From an uncultured Mailhella sp. (GTDB taxonomy: Bacteria > Desulfobacterota > Desulfovibrionia > Desulfovibrionales > Desulfovibrionaceae), in assembly GCA_944323575.1 (NCBI GenBank), contig CALUTB010000013.1, forward strand, positions 1 through 38,053: a DNA stretch of 38,053 nt. The letters run 5' to 3'. A model generated the notes under the pieces. It saw only the letters and a program-made list of their open reading frames with translations. It was not told the origin of the DNA and made no database searches. Made by a program: the position numbers and the translations under genes. Shown in pieces: positions 16,274-24,751 of the stretch (position 1 is the first letter of the stretch; every line of letters starts with the position of its first letter).

Positions 16274-17806
16274 TCAGGATCTGGTGACGAGCAGAAGGAG
16301 CATGTACTGGTTGCGGCTGGTCTGCACGAGAAAGCGTTCCTGCACGTGCAGGGAGGGATCCTTTTCCAGAGCTGCGGGAGGCGTGGTGTCGGTGTCGAGA
16401 AGTAGGAATTTTTGATCGGGCACGTCGCTGAAGGAGGCGATTCTTGTGGTGTCGCGACCGATTTCCCATTCCTCGGTGGGGCTGAAGTTGTCGAAGGAGT
16501 AGCAGGGCAGCCCCTTGATGCGCGGCAGCGTGCGCAGCTGTTCCAGAGAGCAGGTGGGCGGCGTTTTCTGAACCACGGGTCTGGTGGATCCCATGCGGAA
16601 GGAGGCCAGAATCACGAGAAGCACCATGATGCAGGACACGGGCATCACGAGCGTCGGGCATTTCAGGCCCAGAGCGCCGAGAGCGGCACAGAGCAGGGCG
16701 AAGACGAGGGCGTAGAGCAGATGGTCGCCGTGGCAGACGCCGACAAAGATGCAGATGCCTACGGCCGCCAGCGTGCCGAGGCCGAGATGCACGGTGATGA
16801 TGCGTTTTTCCAGCCGGGAGAGGGAGCGTTTTTCCAGCCCCTTCACCCAGTGCCGGAGCGTGCAGGCGGTGAGAAGGGCCAGCGGCACCATGGCGGGCAT
16901 GAGATAGCGTTCCTTCTTTTCAGGCACGAGGGAGAGCAGCAGCAGGGAAAGCAGGAACCAGCAGAGCAGAAAATTCATGTCCGTGCCGTTTTCGCGGCTT
17001 TTGTCCAGCCAGCGGTGGAAGAGACCGGCAAGGGAAGGCAGCGCCCAGGCGCCGGCGAAGGCGGGGAAGGAGAGATAGAAGAAGAAGGATGCCGTGTGCA
17101 TGGTGCTCCATGCGCTCACCTCGCTCTGCGCCACGGAGGCGGCCACGCGGGGTACGGCGAGGTAGACGTAGACGTACCAGAGAGAGCCGAGCAGACATCC
17201 GCCTGCGAGAATGACGGCGAGTCGTTTCCAGGGGACGGGTCTGCGGAAAATAAGCAGGGTGGCGAGGAAGGGAAGCAGCATGGTGTAGAGCTGCACGGGA
17301 CCTTTGCTGAGTACGGAGGCCGCCATGAGGAGCACGCCTGCGAGGAGCCATCCGCGTCCCTGCTGCATGAGGGCGGTGAGCGCGCCGGTCATGAAGACCA
17401 CGGAGTAGATGTCCCAGGAGTTGGTGGTGCCGAGCTTGAGGGTGAGCAGCATGGAGGAGATCACGAGTCCTGCGCGGAAGGCGGTTTTTTCGTCGCCGAA
17501 CAGGGTGCGGAACAGATCGAAGCAGAATACGCCGAGAAGGCCCGTGACAAGAATGACGGGCAGATGCAGGGCGAACATGGAAGGGGAGTCGCTCAGCAGG
17601 AAGACGGGTGCGGTGAGCCAGACGGGCAGGGGCGGCTTGTTGAGGCGGATTTCGGTGTAGAGATGAGGGATGAGCCAGTCGCCGTCGAGGGCCATGGACT
17701 GCGCGGAGATGAGCGTGCGGGCTTCCATGATGCCGGTGCCGAAGACGTAGACGAGCGGCAGAAGGAGGAGCACGGAAAAGACGTAGAGGGCAAGGCGTTG
17801 TTTCAT
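16274..17806 (-). CDS. ArnT/PMT-like glycosyltransferase (GT-C fold, GT83/GT39 type)
   Basis: A 510-residue integral membrane protein with about 11-12 hydrophobic segments. It carries the family start EARTLISAQSMALDGDWLIP with the acidic residue of the first periplasmic loop, then YTEIRLNKPPLPVWL, and SKGPVQL in the middle. EKKERYLMPAMVPLALL is the conserved C-terminal core block. Members transfer a sugar from a polyprenyl phosphate to lipid A, core or protein on the periplasmic side. The operon has UDP-GlcA and UDP-GalA enzymes but no arnA/arnB genes for aminoarabinose, so galacturonic acid (as for the Rhizobium Rgt enzymes) is more likely than Ara4N. It is the last gene of the operon. AGAGG precedes the start. 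Confidence 0.85.
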   Translation of the reverse strand: MKQRLALYVFSVLLLLPLVYVFGTGIMEARTLISAQSMALDGDWLIPHLYTEIRLNKPPLPVWLTAPVFLLSDSPSMFALHLPVILVTGLLGVFCFDLFRTLFGDEKTAFRAGLVISSMLLTLKLGTTNSWDIYSVVFMTGALTALMQQGRGWLLAGVLLMAASVLSKGPVQLYTMLLPFLATLLIFRRPVPWKRLAVILAGGCLLGSLWYVYVYLAVPRVAASVAQSEVSAWSTMHTASFFFYLSFPAFAGAWALPSLAGLFHRWLDKSRENGTDMNFLLCWFLLSLLLLSLVPEKKERYLMPAMVPLALLTACTLRHWVKGLEKRSLSRLEKRIITVHLGLGTLAAVGICIFVGVCHGDHLLYALVFALLCAALGALGLKCPTLVMPVSCIMVLLVILASFRMGSTRPVVQKTPPTCSLEQLRTLPRIKGLPCYSFDNFSPTEEWEIGRDTTRIASFSDVPDQKFLLLDTDTTPPAALEKDPSLHVQERFLVQTSRNQYMLLLLVTRS

Positions 17807-17824
17807 GAGGAACCTCTGGCGGCT

Positions 17825-18475
17825 TCATGATGATTGTCCGGAGGATGCGGAGCGCGCGCTTCGCAGACCTATCACGATGTTTCTGGCATAGGCGGCAAGC
17901 CCGAGGGCCTGACCGAGGATGAGAACGATGTCGAGCCGCAGGATGGCGTAGAGACAGATGAGCAGAGACCCTGTGAGACTGATGACCCAGAAGCCCATGG
18001 GAAGCACGGAGACATGTCTGCGGGAGGAATACCACCACTGGTAGATGAAGCGCAGGGTGAAGAGCGCCTGACTGAAGCAGCCGAAGAGAAGCAGCGGGAG
18101 GGGAATTTCAGGATTTCTGAACAGCGTTCCGGCGGGGTCTGCGCCGCCGAGGAAGAGACTGACGGCGGCGAGGATCGGGGTGAAGAGCAGAAGCGCACGC
18201 AGAATCGGCGCACATTTCCGCCAGATGCCGCTGGCATTGAGATTCCAGAGATAGACGTAGTAGGAGATGAACTGTCCGAGAATGATGGCGAAGTCGTTTC
18301 TCAGCCAGCCGTAGATCATGAGCAGATAGGAGCCGCAGATGCTGAACACCCAGAACAGGGACGGCGAGATGATTTTTTTCGCCCGTTCCGTCTTGATCCA
18401 CTGATGGAGCATGCGCAGGGAGAAGAAGCCCTGCGCGAGCAGGCCCACACCGGTGGTCAGCAGATATTCCTTCAT
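17825..18475 (-). CDS. Membrane protein with two LAB_N (lipid A biosynthesis N-terminal) domains
   Basis: A 216-residue inner-membrane protein with a doubled LAB_N pattern. Repeat one spans about 5-70 (GLLAQGFFSLRMLHQWIKTER, then SPSLFWVFSICGSYLLMIYG). Repeat two spans about 130-200 (GCFSQALFTLRFIYQWWYSSR, then LPMGFWVISLTGSLLICLYA). LAB_N proteins often sit between a GT2 polyprenyl-phosphate sugar synthase and an ArnT-like transferase, as here, and may help move or present the lipid-linked sugar; their exact role is not established. It starts with AAGGA upstream, 124 nt after the GT2 gene, and ends 18 nt before the ArnT-like start. The Arg/Ser-rich C-terminal tail is probably cytoplasmic. 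Confidence 0.85.
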   Translation of the reverse strand: MKEYLLTTGVGLLAQGFFSLRMLHQWIKTERAKKIISPSLFWVFSICGSYLLMIYGWLRNDFAIILGQFISYYVYLWNLNASGIWRKCAPILRALLLFTPILAAVSLFLGGADPAGTLFRNPEIPLPLLLFGCFSQALFTLRFIYQWWYSSRRHVSVLPMGFWVISLTGSLLICLYAILRLDIVLILGQALGLAAYARNIVIGLRSARSASSGQSS

Positions 18476-18599
18476 GCAATTGTCCTTGGAAAATGTCCTG
18501 TTCTGCCGGGTGGACGAAGTGGCGCGACGGGCGGAGCGGTCGGCGTTTCACGGTCCGGTACGGATCGGCAGGGCGTATGTGATCGGGAGGCGGCGCGGA

Positions 18600-19349
18600 T
18601 CAGTCCTTCCGGAGGTTTTCGGAGGTCACCTTGTAGGCGATGTGCCTTTTCTGCATCCAGCGCACGGCGAGGCAGTCGATGAAGGGGGCGAGGAGCCTGT
18701 TCCACAGATTGAACTTGGAAACGCCGGCCACGCGCGGAAAATGGGAGACGTTCACCTGCTTCACCCGGCCGCCTTCGAGCTGGATGAGTGCCGGAAAGAA
18801 GCGGTGCATGCCCTTGAAGAAGGGCAGAGAGCGGGCGATGCCGGTATGCATGACCTTGAGCGGACAGCCGGTGTCGCGGGCGCCGTCCTTCACCATCATG
18901 CGTCGGAAGCCGTTGGCGATGCGGGACTGGAGCTTCTTGAAGCCGGTGTCCCTGCGATTGGCGCGCACGCCGGTGACAAGTTCGTATTGGGCAAGATGGG
19001 GCGTGAGCAGATCGAGTTCCTCGGGCGCGGTCTGAAGATCGGCGTCGATGTAGGCGAGGTAGGGGGAGCAAACCTGATCCATGCCCGCCTTGAGCGCGCT
19101 GCTCAGTCCGGTATTGCAGGAAAGTTCGATGAAGAAGAAATCCCTGTTGGCTTCGCATGCGGCGCGTATGCGTTCTCTGCTTCCGTCGGTGGAGCCGTCA
19201 TTGATGAACAGCACGCAGGAGGACATCCCTGCGCGGGGCAGGTAGGCGGCAAGACGGGAGGAGAGAGCCTCCATGTTGTCTTCTTCGTTGTAGACGGGAA
19301 CGAGTATGGTCAGATCATAGGAGGCTGTCTGATTCTGCTGGCTGTTCAT
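18600..19349 (-). CDS. GT2 family glycosyltransferase, polyprenyl-phosphate sugar synthase type
   Basis: A 249-residue DPM1-like enzyme that probably loads a nucleotide sugar onto undecaprenyl phosphate at the inner face of the membrane. Visible: TILVPVYNEEDNM (14-26), INDGSTDGS (49-57), CNTGLSSALKAGMD (78-91) and the metal site DAD at 102-104 followed by LQTAPEEL. The conserved C-terminal lobe includes GARDTGCPLKVM. There are no C-terminal membrane segments, so it binds the membrane peripherally, unlike the ArnC type. In Rhizobium, RgtE of this type makes dodecaprenyl-phosphate-galacturonic acid; the neighbours here point the same way. GGAG precedes the start. Confidence 0.88.
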   Translation of the reverse strand: MNSQQNQTASYDLTILVPVYNEEDNMEALSSRLAAYLPRAGMSSCVLFINDGSTDGSRERIRAACEANRDFFFIELSCNTGLSSALKAGMDQVCSPYLAYIDADLQTAPEELDLLTPHLAQYELVTGVRANRRDTGFKKLQSRIANGFRRMMVKDGARDTGCPLKVMHTGIARSLPFFKGMHRFFPALIQLEGGRVKQVNVSHFPRVAGVSKFNLWNRLLAPFIDCLAVRWMQKRHIAYKVTSENLRKD

Positions 19350-19398
19350 GGGCGTTCTCCGCGGCGCAGCGGCGCCGTCAGAAAGGGGTGAGGAGCGG

Positions 19399-19460
19399 CA
19401 TCCGGGAAGATGCGTCCGAACCGGGAAGGAATGATCTTTCCTTTTCGGACGCGCCGGATG
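19399..19460 (-). other. Extended hairpin between the epimerase and GT2 genes
   Basis: Nested inverted repeats: CATCCGG/CCGGATG outside, GCGTCCGAA/TTCGGACGC (perfect, 9 bp) inside, and AAGGAA/TTCCTT at the centre. It starts six nt after the epimerase stop, with no T-run after it. Likely an intercistronic mRNA structure that affects stability or processing. Confidence 0.6.
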
Positions 19461-19466
19461 GGAAAG

Positions 19467-20489
19467 TCAGGATTCGCGGATGGGGTTGGCGTCGGACAGA
19501 TACCAGTCCACGAAGCGCCCGATGCCTTCGGCGAGGGGCGTGGACGGAGAAAAATTCGTGACGTTCCTGAGTTTTGTGGTGTCGGCATAGGTTTGATGCA
19601 CGTCGCCCTTCTGCATGGGCAGCATCTGCATCTCGGCCTTTTTTCCCAGCGCGTTTTCCAGCGTATGGATGAAATCCATGAGCTGCATGGGATGGCCGCA
19701 GCCCACGTTGTAGATGTCGGTGGGAACGTCGCCCTGCGGGACGTGATCCATGAGGCGGACCACCGATTCTATGATGTCGTCCACATAGGTGAAGTCGCGC
19801 GAGAGCTGGCCGTTGTTGAACACGCGGATGGGCTTCCCTGCCAGGATGGCACTGGTGAAGAGCACGGGAGCCATGTCGGGTCTGCCCCAGGGGCCGTAGA
19901 CGGTGAAGAAGCGCAGAGCCGTGGAGGGAATGCGGTAGAGATGGGCGTAGACATGGGCGATCAGCTCGTCGCTGCGCTTGGTGGCGGCATAGAGGGAAAC
20001 GGGGGTGTCGACCGGATCCTCTTCGTTGAAGGGCGTCTTTTCGTTGCCGCCGTAGACGGAGCTTGACGAGGCGAAGAGCAGATGGCGCACGGGATGGTTG
20101 CGGCAGCATTCCAGCAGATTGACGAAGCCGAGCACGTTGCTCTGCACATAGGCGAACGGATTTTCCAGAGAGTAGCGCACGCCGGCCTGTCCGGCGAGAT
20201 TCACGGCCACGTCGAAGGAGCCTTCGGCAAAGAGCCTTTCCAGGCCTTCCCGGTCTTCGAGACGCATTCGCACGAAGCTGAAGCCGGGACGGGTGCGGCT
20301 TGTGAGCATACGGCCCCAGGCGGGATCGTCGTCCTCCACGCCGAGCTGCGCGAGACGGGCCGTTTTGAGAGCGGGGGCGTAATAGTCGTTCAGTTCGTCC
20401 ATGCCCGTGACGATGTGGCCGAGCGAGAGAAGCCTTTCCGAGAGAAAGTAGCCGATGAAGCCTGCCGCGCCGGTGATGAGTATGTTCAT
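19467..20489 (-). CDS. UDP-glucuronate 4-epimerase-like short-chain dehydrogenase/reductase
   Basis: A 340-residue extended SDR that probably converts UDP-glucuronate to UDP-galacturonate. The NAD site is GAAGFIG (7-13), the serine run SSSSVYG is at 141-147, and the catalytic pair lies in YAATK (Tyr167, Lys171). Features typical of the CapI/LpsL subgroup are DELNDYYAPALKTARL near 31-46, AGQAGVRYSLENP, TALRFFTVYGPWGRPDMA and RDFTYVDDI. The UDP-glucose dehydrogenase directly upstream supplies its substrate. AAAGGA precedes the start. Its specificity is inferred from subgroup resemblance and the neighbour. Confidence 0.88.
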   Translation of the reverse strand: MNILITGAAGFIGYFLSERLLSLGHIVTGMDELNDYYAPALKTARLAQLGVEDDDPAWGRMLTSRTRPGFSFVRMRLEDREGLERLFAEGSFDVAVNLAGQAGVRYSLENPFAYVQSNVLGFVNLLECCRNHPVRHLLFASSSSVYGGNEKTPFNEEDPVDTPVSLYAATKRSDELIAHVYAHLYRIPSTALRFFTVYGPWGRPDMAPVLFTSAILAGKPIRVFNNGQLSRDFTYVDDIIESVVRLMDHVPQGDVPTDIYNVGCGHPMQLMDFIHTLENALGKKAEMQMLPMQKGDVHQTYADTTKLRNVTNFSPSTPLAEGIGRFVDWYLSDANPIRES

Positions 20490-20513
20490 GGACAGTCCTT
20501 TTTTTCAAGCAAA

Positions 20514-20577
20514 CGGCTCCTCGTTCACGCGGAAAAAGGAGCCGGAAGACGCTGTGCGCCGGAAGAATCCGTTCCGG
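20514..20577 (-). other. Two hairpins between ugd and the epimerase gene
   Basis: CCGGAA/TTCCGG (20559-20577) directly after the ugd stop, and CGGCTCC/GGAGCCG (20514-20544) with a 17-nt loop just before the epimerase ribosome site. Neither has a proper T-run; both are probably mRNA structures. Confidence 0.45.
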
Positions 20578-21888
20578 TCAGCCTATTCTGTAGCCGGTGA
20601 AGCCGGCCTGGGCGAGGGTTTCTTCCCGGTAGACGTTGCGTCCGTCGAAGACCACGGGAGAAGCCATGAGTTCATGCAGTCTCTTCCAGTCGGGAAGACG
20701 GAATTGTTTCCATTCGGTCACTACGGCGAGGGCGTCGGCGCCTTCGGCGGCCGCGTACATGTCGGGCGCGAAGAAAACAGCGTCACCGAGGATGGCGTGC
20801 GCCCTGTCCATAGCCACGGGATCGAACGCGCGCACGCGGCATCCCGCCTTGAGCAGGGCGTCGATGAGCACGAGCGAGGGGGCCTCGCGCATGTCGTCGG
20901 TGCCGGGCTTGAAGGCCAGACCCCAGACGGCCACGGTGCGTCCGGCCGGATCGCCGCCGAAGTGACGGGAGATCTTTTCAAAGAGCACGGTCTTCTGACG
21001 GGCGTTCACGCGTTCGACCGCCTCAAGCACGTCCATGCGGCAGCCGTGGGAGGCGGCGGTGGCGATGAGGGCCTTCACGTCCTTGGGAAAGCAGGAGCCG
21101 CCGTAGCCGCAGCCGGCGTAGAGAAACTTGGGTCCGATGCGCTGATCCATGCCGATGCCTCTGCGCACCATGTCCACTTTTGCGCCGACGCGTTCGCAGA
21201 GACAGGCGATGTCGTTCATGAAGGAGATGCGCGTGGCGAGCATGGCGTTGGCCGTGTACTTGGTCATCTCGGAGGAGGCTCGGTCCATGAACAGGATGCG
21301 GTCGGCCGACATCATGAAGGGACGGTACAGCTCGGCCATGACGGCTCGGGCGCGTTCGCTCTGCACGCCGATGATCACGCGGTCGGGGGTCATGAAGTCG
21401 TTCACGGCGTGGCCTTCCTTGAGAAATTCGGGATTGGAGGCCACGTCGAAGGTGAAGTCTGCATTGCGGGCGGCAAGCTCGTCGCGGAGTATGGATTCCA
21501 CTTCCGCGCAGGTGCCTACCGGTACCGTGGACTTCACCACGACCACGAGATCGTCGTGCATGAGTCGCCCCACGGAGTGGGCCACGTTGCGGACATAGCT
21601 GACGTCGGCACTGCCGTCCTCGCCTTCGGGCGTGCCCACGGCGATGAAGGCCACGTCCGCACCGTCAAGACAGACGGAGAGATCCGTGGTGAAATGGAGT
21701 CGTCCCGCGGCGGAGTTGCGGGCAATAAGTTCGGGAAGGGAGGGTTCGTAGATGGGACAGCGGCCGGCGTTGAGTCTGTCCACCTTGTCCCTGTCCGTAT
21801 CCATGCACCAGACGTCCAGTCCTGTTTCCGAAAAGCATGCGGCCGTCACCAGCCCCACGTAGCCAGAACCTATCACGGTGATCTTCAT
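20578..21888 (-). CDS. ugd: UDP-glucose 6-dehydrogenase
   Basis: Oxidises UDP-glucose to UDP-glucuronate with two NAD. The 436-residue protein has the Rossmann motif GSGYVG (7-12), VGTPEGEDGSAD (84-95), KSTVPVGT (119-126) and FLKEGHAVNDF. The catalytic cysteine is Cys266 in GYGGSCFPKD, and the C-terminal domain begins with WGLAFKPGTDDMREAPS. Length is normal for the bacterial family. AAAGGA precedes the start. It is the first gene of the five-gene sugar operon and lies behind a promoter with regulatory repeats (22097-22156). Confidence 0.96.
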   Translation of the reverse strand: MKITVIGSGYVGLVTAACFSETGLDVWCMDTDRDKVDRLNAGRCPIYEPSLPELIARNSAAGRLHFTTDLSVCLDGADVAFIAVGTPEGEDGSADVSYVRNVAHSVGRLMHDDLVVVVKSTVPVGTCAEVESILRDELAARNADFTFDVASNPEFLKEGHAVNDFMTPDRVIIGVQSERARAVMAELYRPFMMSADRILFMDRASSEMTKYTANAMLATRISFMNDIACLCERVGAKVDMVRRGIGMDQRIGPKFLYAGCGYGGSCFPKDVKALIATAASHGCRMDVLEAVERVNARQKTVLFEKISRHFGGDPAGRTVAVWGLAFKPGTDDMREAPSLVLIDALLKAGCRVRAFDPVAMDRAHAILGDAVFFAPDMYAAAEGADALAVVTEWKQFRLPDWKRLHELMASPVVFDGRNVYREETLAQAGFTGYRIG

Positions 21889-22096
21889 AGCGATCCTTTA
21901 TCGAAGTGTGCGCTTCCGGCAAAAGCGTACCGTCGTTCTGCTCCGTCGGAAGGAGCCGAGCGCGTCCGGCTTTCCGGAACGGGAATGTCCGCCGCAGACG
22001 GCGATGCCGCGTGGGAATCAGGAAGAATGGCTCTGCGTCGGAATGCGTGCGACCGTGTCTTCTGCTGCGTAAAGAAGGCGGACCGACTGCACGATT

Positions 22097-22115
22097 CATG
22101 CTATGGCATAGTATG
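22097..22115. promoter_or_regulatory. Operator-like palindrome over the -10 of the ugd operon
   Basis: CATGCTATG-G-CATAGTATG: 9-bp arms around a central G with one mismatched pair. It overlaps the predicted -10 region (22105-22110), as expected for a repressor site. Confidence 0.5.
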
Positions 22116-22133
22116 CCGGTGTGAAATTGTCAA
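22105..22133 (-). promoter_or_regulatory. sigma70-type promoter of the ugd operon
   Basis: Consensus -35 TTGACA (22133-22128) on the minus strand. With a 17-nt spacer the -10 is TATGCC; TACTAT three nt closer is an alternative. The leader would be about 210 nt. The -10 is weak, which fits an activator-dependent promoter. Confidence 0.55.
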
Positions 22134-22136
22134 TGT

Positions 22137-22156
22137 GCGTTACAGAGCGTTACAGT
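22137..22156. promoter_or_regulatory. Tandem direct repeat next to the ugd operon -35
   Basis: Two adjacent copies of GCGTTACAG with a 10-bp period (minus strand CTGTAACGC twice), ending four nt upstream of TTGACA. This is the form of an OmpR/PhoB-class response-regulator site. The rest of the 21889-22236 gap is A/T-rich towards 22182-22236 and holds no gene. Confidence 0.5.
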
Positions 22157-22236
22157 GTGGGGCAGTCGTTGGCTCGGTTCGGATTTAATTGTAAAAAATA
22201 AATAAATACAGTATGATATAGATAAAATTGGCATAT

Positions 22237-23457
22237 TCAGTCGAGGGATCTGGCGACAAGGGCGCCGCTTGCGAGCGCCCAGTGGATGTTGTAGCCGCCG
22301 AGCAGGCCCGCGACGTCGAGCACTTCGCCGCAGAAATGGAGCCTCGGCGTCGAGAGGCTTTCAAGATGCCGGGAGAGTCCGGAAAGAGCCACGCCGCCGG
22401 CTGCGGCTTCGGCGCGCTTCATGCCTTCGGTGCCCGAGGGGCGGCAGCGGAAGGCGTGCACGTTCTCAGCAAGGCGAAGGCGGTCTTTCTTTCCCAGTTC
22501 CGCGCATTTTCTGCGGGCAAGATCGTCGGGACAGAGGGCGTCGGCAAGACGGGCGGGCATGAAGCGGGAGAGCAGATTGCGCACGATCAGTCTGCCGTGC
22601 TCCTTTTCGTCCAGAAGCTCCATGACAGGCAGCTCCGGCAGAAAGTCGATGAGAAGATCGTCGCCGGGCATCCGGAAGCAGGAGGCCGTGAGCACGGCAG
22701 GACCGCTGATGCCGCGATGCGTGAAGAGAAGGGAGCGTATGCCTTCCGGGTCCGGGGGCAGGGGACGGCCGTTTCTCAGCACGGTGATCCTCACGTTGAG
22801 GCTGATGCCTTCAAGCCCGGAAAGCGGCCAGTCGGAGGGCATGACGAGCGGCACGAGCACGGGGCGGAAGGGCACGAGTTCATGGCCCCAGGAAGCGGCG
22901 AGGCGGGCCAGGCCGTCGTCCGCGCCGAGCGCAGGGCAGGCCGGAGAGCCGGAGGCGATGACGAGCGAGCGCGCCTCGATGCGTTCTTTTCCGACGGCGA
23001 AGGTAAAGGCGTTTTTCGTGCCGTGTCCGAAGGCGGGAGAGGTGCGCGGCCGCGTGAAGGAGGTCGCCGTGCCGCCGAAAAGAAGATCGACGCCCGCGTC
23101 GCCGCACTGCACGGCCAGTCGATCGGCCAGAAACGAGGCCGGACGCAGACCGAAGATCTGTCCGAAGTCGCGTTCCTCGAAGGGCAGGCGCAGTTCGCGC
23201 AGAAGCTCCAGCACCTTTTCGCAGGGAAAGGCACGCAGCACGGCGCGCACGAAGGCGGGATCGCCCGTGACATAATGCCGTTCGGTGAGGGTGCGGTTGG
23301 TGAAGTTGCCGCGTCCGCCGCCGGCCGCGGCAAGCTTGGCGCCGGGACGCTTGTGACTGTCGGCAAGAAGAACGGAAAGCCCTCTGCGGGCTGCGTTTCT
23401 GGCACAGAGGAGTCCGGCAGGACCGGCGCCTATGACGGCGACGTCGTAACGGTGCAT
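22237..23457 (-). CDS. HI0933/YhiN/BaiN-family flavoprotein (NAD(P)/FAD-dependent oxidoreductase)
   Basis: A 406-residue FAD enzyme. The dinucleotide motif GAGPAG is at residues 10-15, the family block GGGRGNFTN at about 47-55, and the C-terminal FAD region reads LHFCGEVLDVAGLLGGYNIHWALASG. The internal TRGxSGPAxL-type block is visible as THRGISGPAVL. Some members reduce bile-acid intermediates (BaiN), but most have no known substrate, so none is assigned here. AGGAG precedes the start. It lies 43 nt downstream of ispDF and is likely co-transcribed. An open frame extends upstream of 23457 into ispDF, but it has no family similarity there. Confidence 0.9.
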   Translation of the reverse strand: MHRYDVAVIGAGPAGLLCARNAARRGLSVLLADSHKRPGAKLAAAGGGRGNFTNRTLTERHYVTGDPAFVRAVLRAFPCEKVLELLRELRLPFEERDFGQIFGLRPASFLADRLAVQCGDAGVDLLFGGTATSFTRPRTSPAFGHGTKNAFTFAVGKERIEARSLVIASGSPACPALGADDGLARLAASWGHELVPFRPVLVPLVMPSDWPLSGLEGISLNVRITVLRNGRPLPPDPEGIRSLLFTHRGISGPAVLTASCFRMPGDDLLIDFLPELPVMELLDEKEHGRLIVRNLLSRFMPARLADALCPDDLARRKCAELGKKDRLRLAENVHAFRCRPSGTEGMKRAEAAAGGVALSGLSRHLESLSTPRLHFCGEVLDVAGLLGGYNIHWALASGALVARSLD

Positions 23458-23500
23458 GGTGTCTCCTGAAGCGGGGTCGGGTGCGGCCGGAAACGGGCGG

Positions 23501-24694
23501 TCAGCCTGCGGCGCGCAGCGCCGTGACCAGGGCCACGGCCTTGATGCCCCTGAGTTCTCCGGTGAAGCCCAGCTTTTCTTCCGTGGTGGCCTTGAAGGCC
23601 ACATGATCCGGGGAAAGATCCAGAAGACGGGCCACGTTGCGGCGTACGGCATCGGCACGGGGCGCGAGCCGGGGCTTCTGGGCGATGACGGTGAGATCCG
23701 CATGCACGATGCGCACGCCGGCCTCGGAGGCCAGGGTCATGACGCGGTCGAGCAGGACGGAGGAGGAAATGTTCTCGAAGGCGGGGTCGCTGTCGGGAAA
23801 GAGACGGCCGATGTCGCCTCCGGCAAAGCAGCCGAGGACGGCGTCCATGAGGGCGTGGAGCAGCACGTCGCCGTCGGAGTGGGCGCGGATGCGGTATTCT
23901 CCGCCGATTTCCACGCCGCCGAGCATGAGAGGACGGTCGCCGCCGTAGGCGTGCACGTCATAGCCATAGCCGCAGCAGGGCAGAGACATCTTTGATTCGG
24001 CAAGCAAGGCAAGATCCCGGGGATTGGTGATTTTGACGTTGTCATCGTCGCCCTCGACGATGAGGACCGAAAGACCGCAGCGTTCCATGAGGGATGCGTC
24101 GTCGGTGACGTTCCAGTCCTCGGCGCAGGCCCGTTCGTGGGCCTCGCGCAGTTCGGACGTCAGGAAGGCCTGCGGGGTCTGCACGGCGCGGAGGCTTTCG
24201 CGCGCGGGCGTGCGGATGACGAGACCGGAAGGATCGGTTTCCTTCACGGTGTCGGTGACGGGTACGCCGGGAATGACGCCGGATACGCCTTCATCATGCA
24301 GGGTGCGGGCCAGCTTCGTGACCAGGGCCGTGCGCAGAAAGGGACGCGCGCCGTCGTGGATGAGCACGGTTCCGCAGGTCCCGGGCAGGGCGTTCAGCGC
24401 GTGCCTTACGGAATCCTGACGCCGTTCTCCGCCAGCGGCAAAGCGCAGCGGCACGCCGCAGGAATGTCTGCGGTCGAGTTCAAGGGCCGTATTTTCGGCT
24501 TCCTTCAGCCGGTCCGGGGGAAAGACCAGCACAAGACCGTGCACGAGCGGCGAAGCGGCCATGGCCCGCGCGGAGCGCAGCCACAGAGGTTCTCCCCCGT
24601 AGTTCAGAAACTGCTTGGCCTCGCCGCCCGTGGCCTGCGCCATGCGGCTGCCCCGGCCTGCGGCGAGGATGATGCCCCAGCATTCGTTGTGCAT
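23501..24694 (-). CDS. ispDF: Bifunctional IspD/IspF of the MEP isoprenoid pathway
   Basis: A 397-residue fusion. Residues 1-230 are IspD (MEP cytidylyltransferase): GIILAAGRGSRM near 7-18, GGERRQDSVRHAL, VLIHDGARPF and VQTPQAF. Residues about 237-397 are IspF (MEcPP synthase): GYGYDVHAYGG with the metal-binding DxH, IRAHSDGDVLLHALMDAVLG, DIGRLFPDSDP and FKATTEEKLGFTG. Fused enzymes catalyse the two non-consecutive steps 3 and 5 and are known in alpha-, epsilon- and deltaproteobacteria. The start at 24694 has GAGG upstream. It begins only 11-16 nt after the T-run of the rnpB terminator, leaving no room for a promoter of its own between them. Confidence 0.96.
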   Translation of the reverse strand: MHNECWGIILAAGRGSRMAQATGGEAKQFLNYGGEPLWLRSARAMAASPLVHGLVLVFPPDRLKEAENTALELDRRHSCGVPLRFAAGGERRQDSVRHALNALPGTCGTVLIHDGARPFLRTALVTKLARTLHDEGVSGVIPGVPVTDTVKETDPSGLVIRTPARESLRAVQTPQAFLTSELREAHERACAEDWNVTDDASLMERCGLSVLIVEGDDDNVKITNPRDLALLAESKMSLPCCGYGYDVHAYGGDRPLMLGGVEIGGEYRIRAHSDGDVLLHALMDAVLGCFAGGDIGRLFPDSDPAFENISSSVLLDRVMTLASEAGVRIVHADLTVIAQKPRLAPRADAVRRNVARLLDLSPDHVAFKATTEEKLGFTGELRGIKAVALVTALRAAG

Positions 24695-24704
24695 GATGAC
24701 CTCG

Positions 24705-24745
24705 GAAAAAATGAAGCATGGGGAGGGAACTTTCGCTCCCTCCCC
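24705..24745 (-). terminator. Intrinsic terminator downstream of rnpB
   Basis: GGGGAGGGA and TCCCTCCCC form a perfect 9-bp stem (24720-24745), followed on the minus strand by ATGCTTCATTTTTT. The T-run merges into the ribosome site of ispDF. Confidence 0.8.
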
Positions 24746-24751
24746 ATGACG

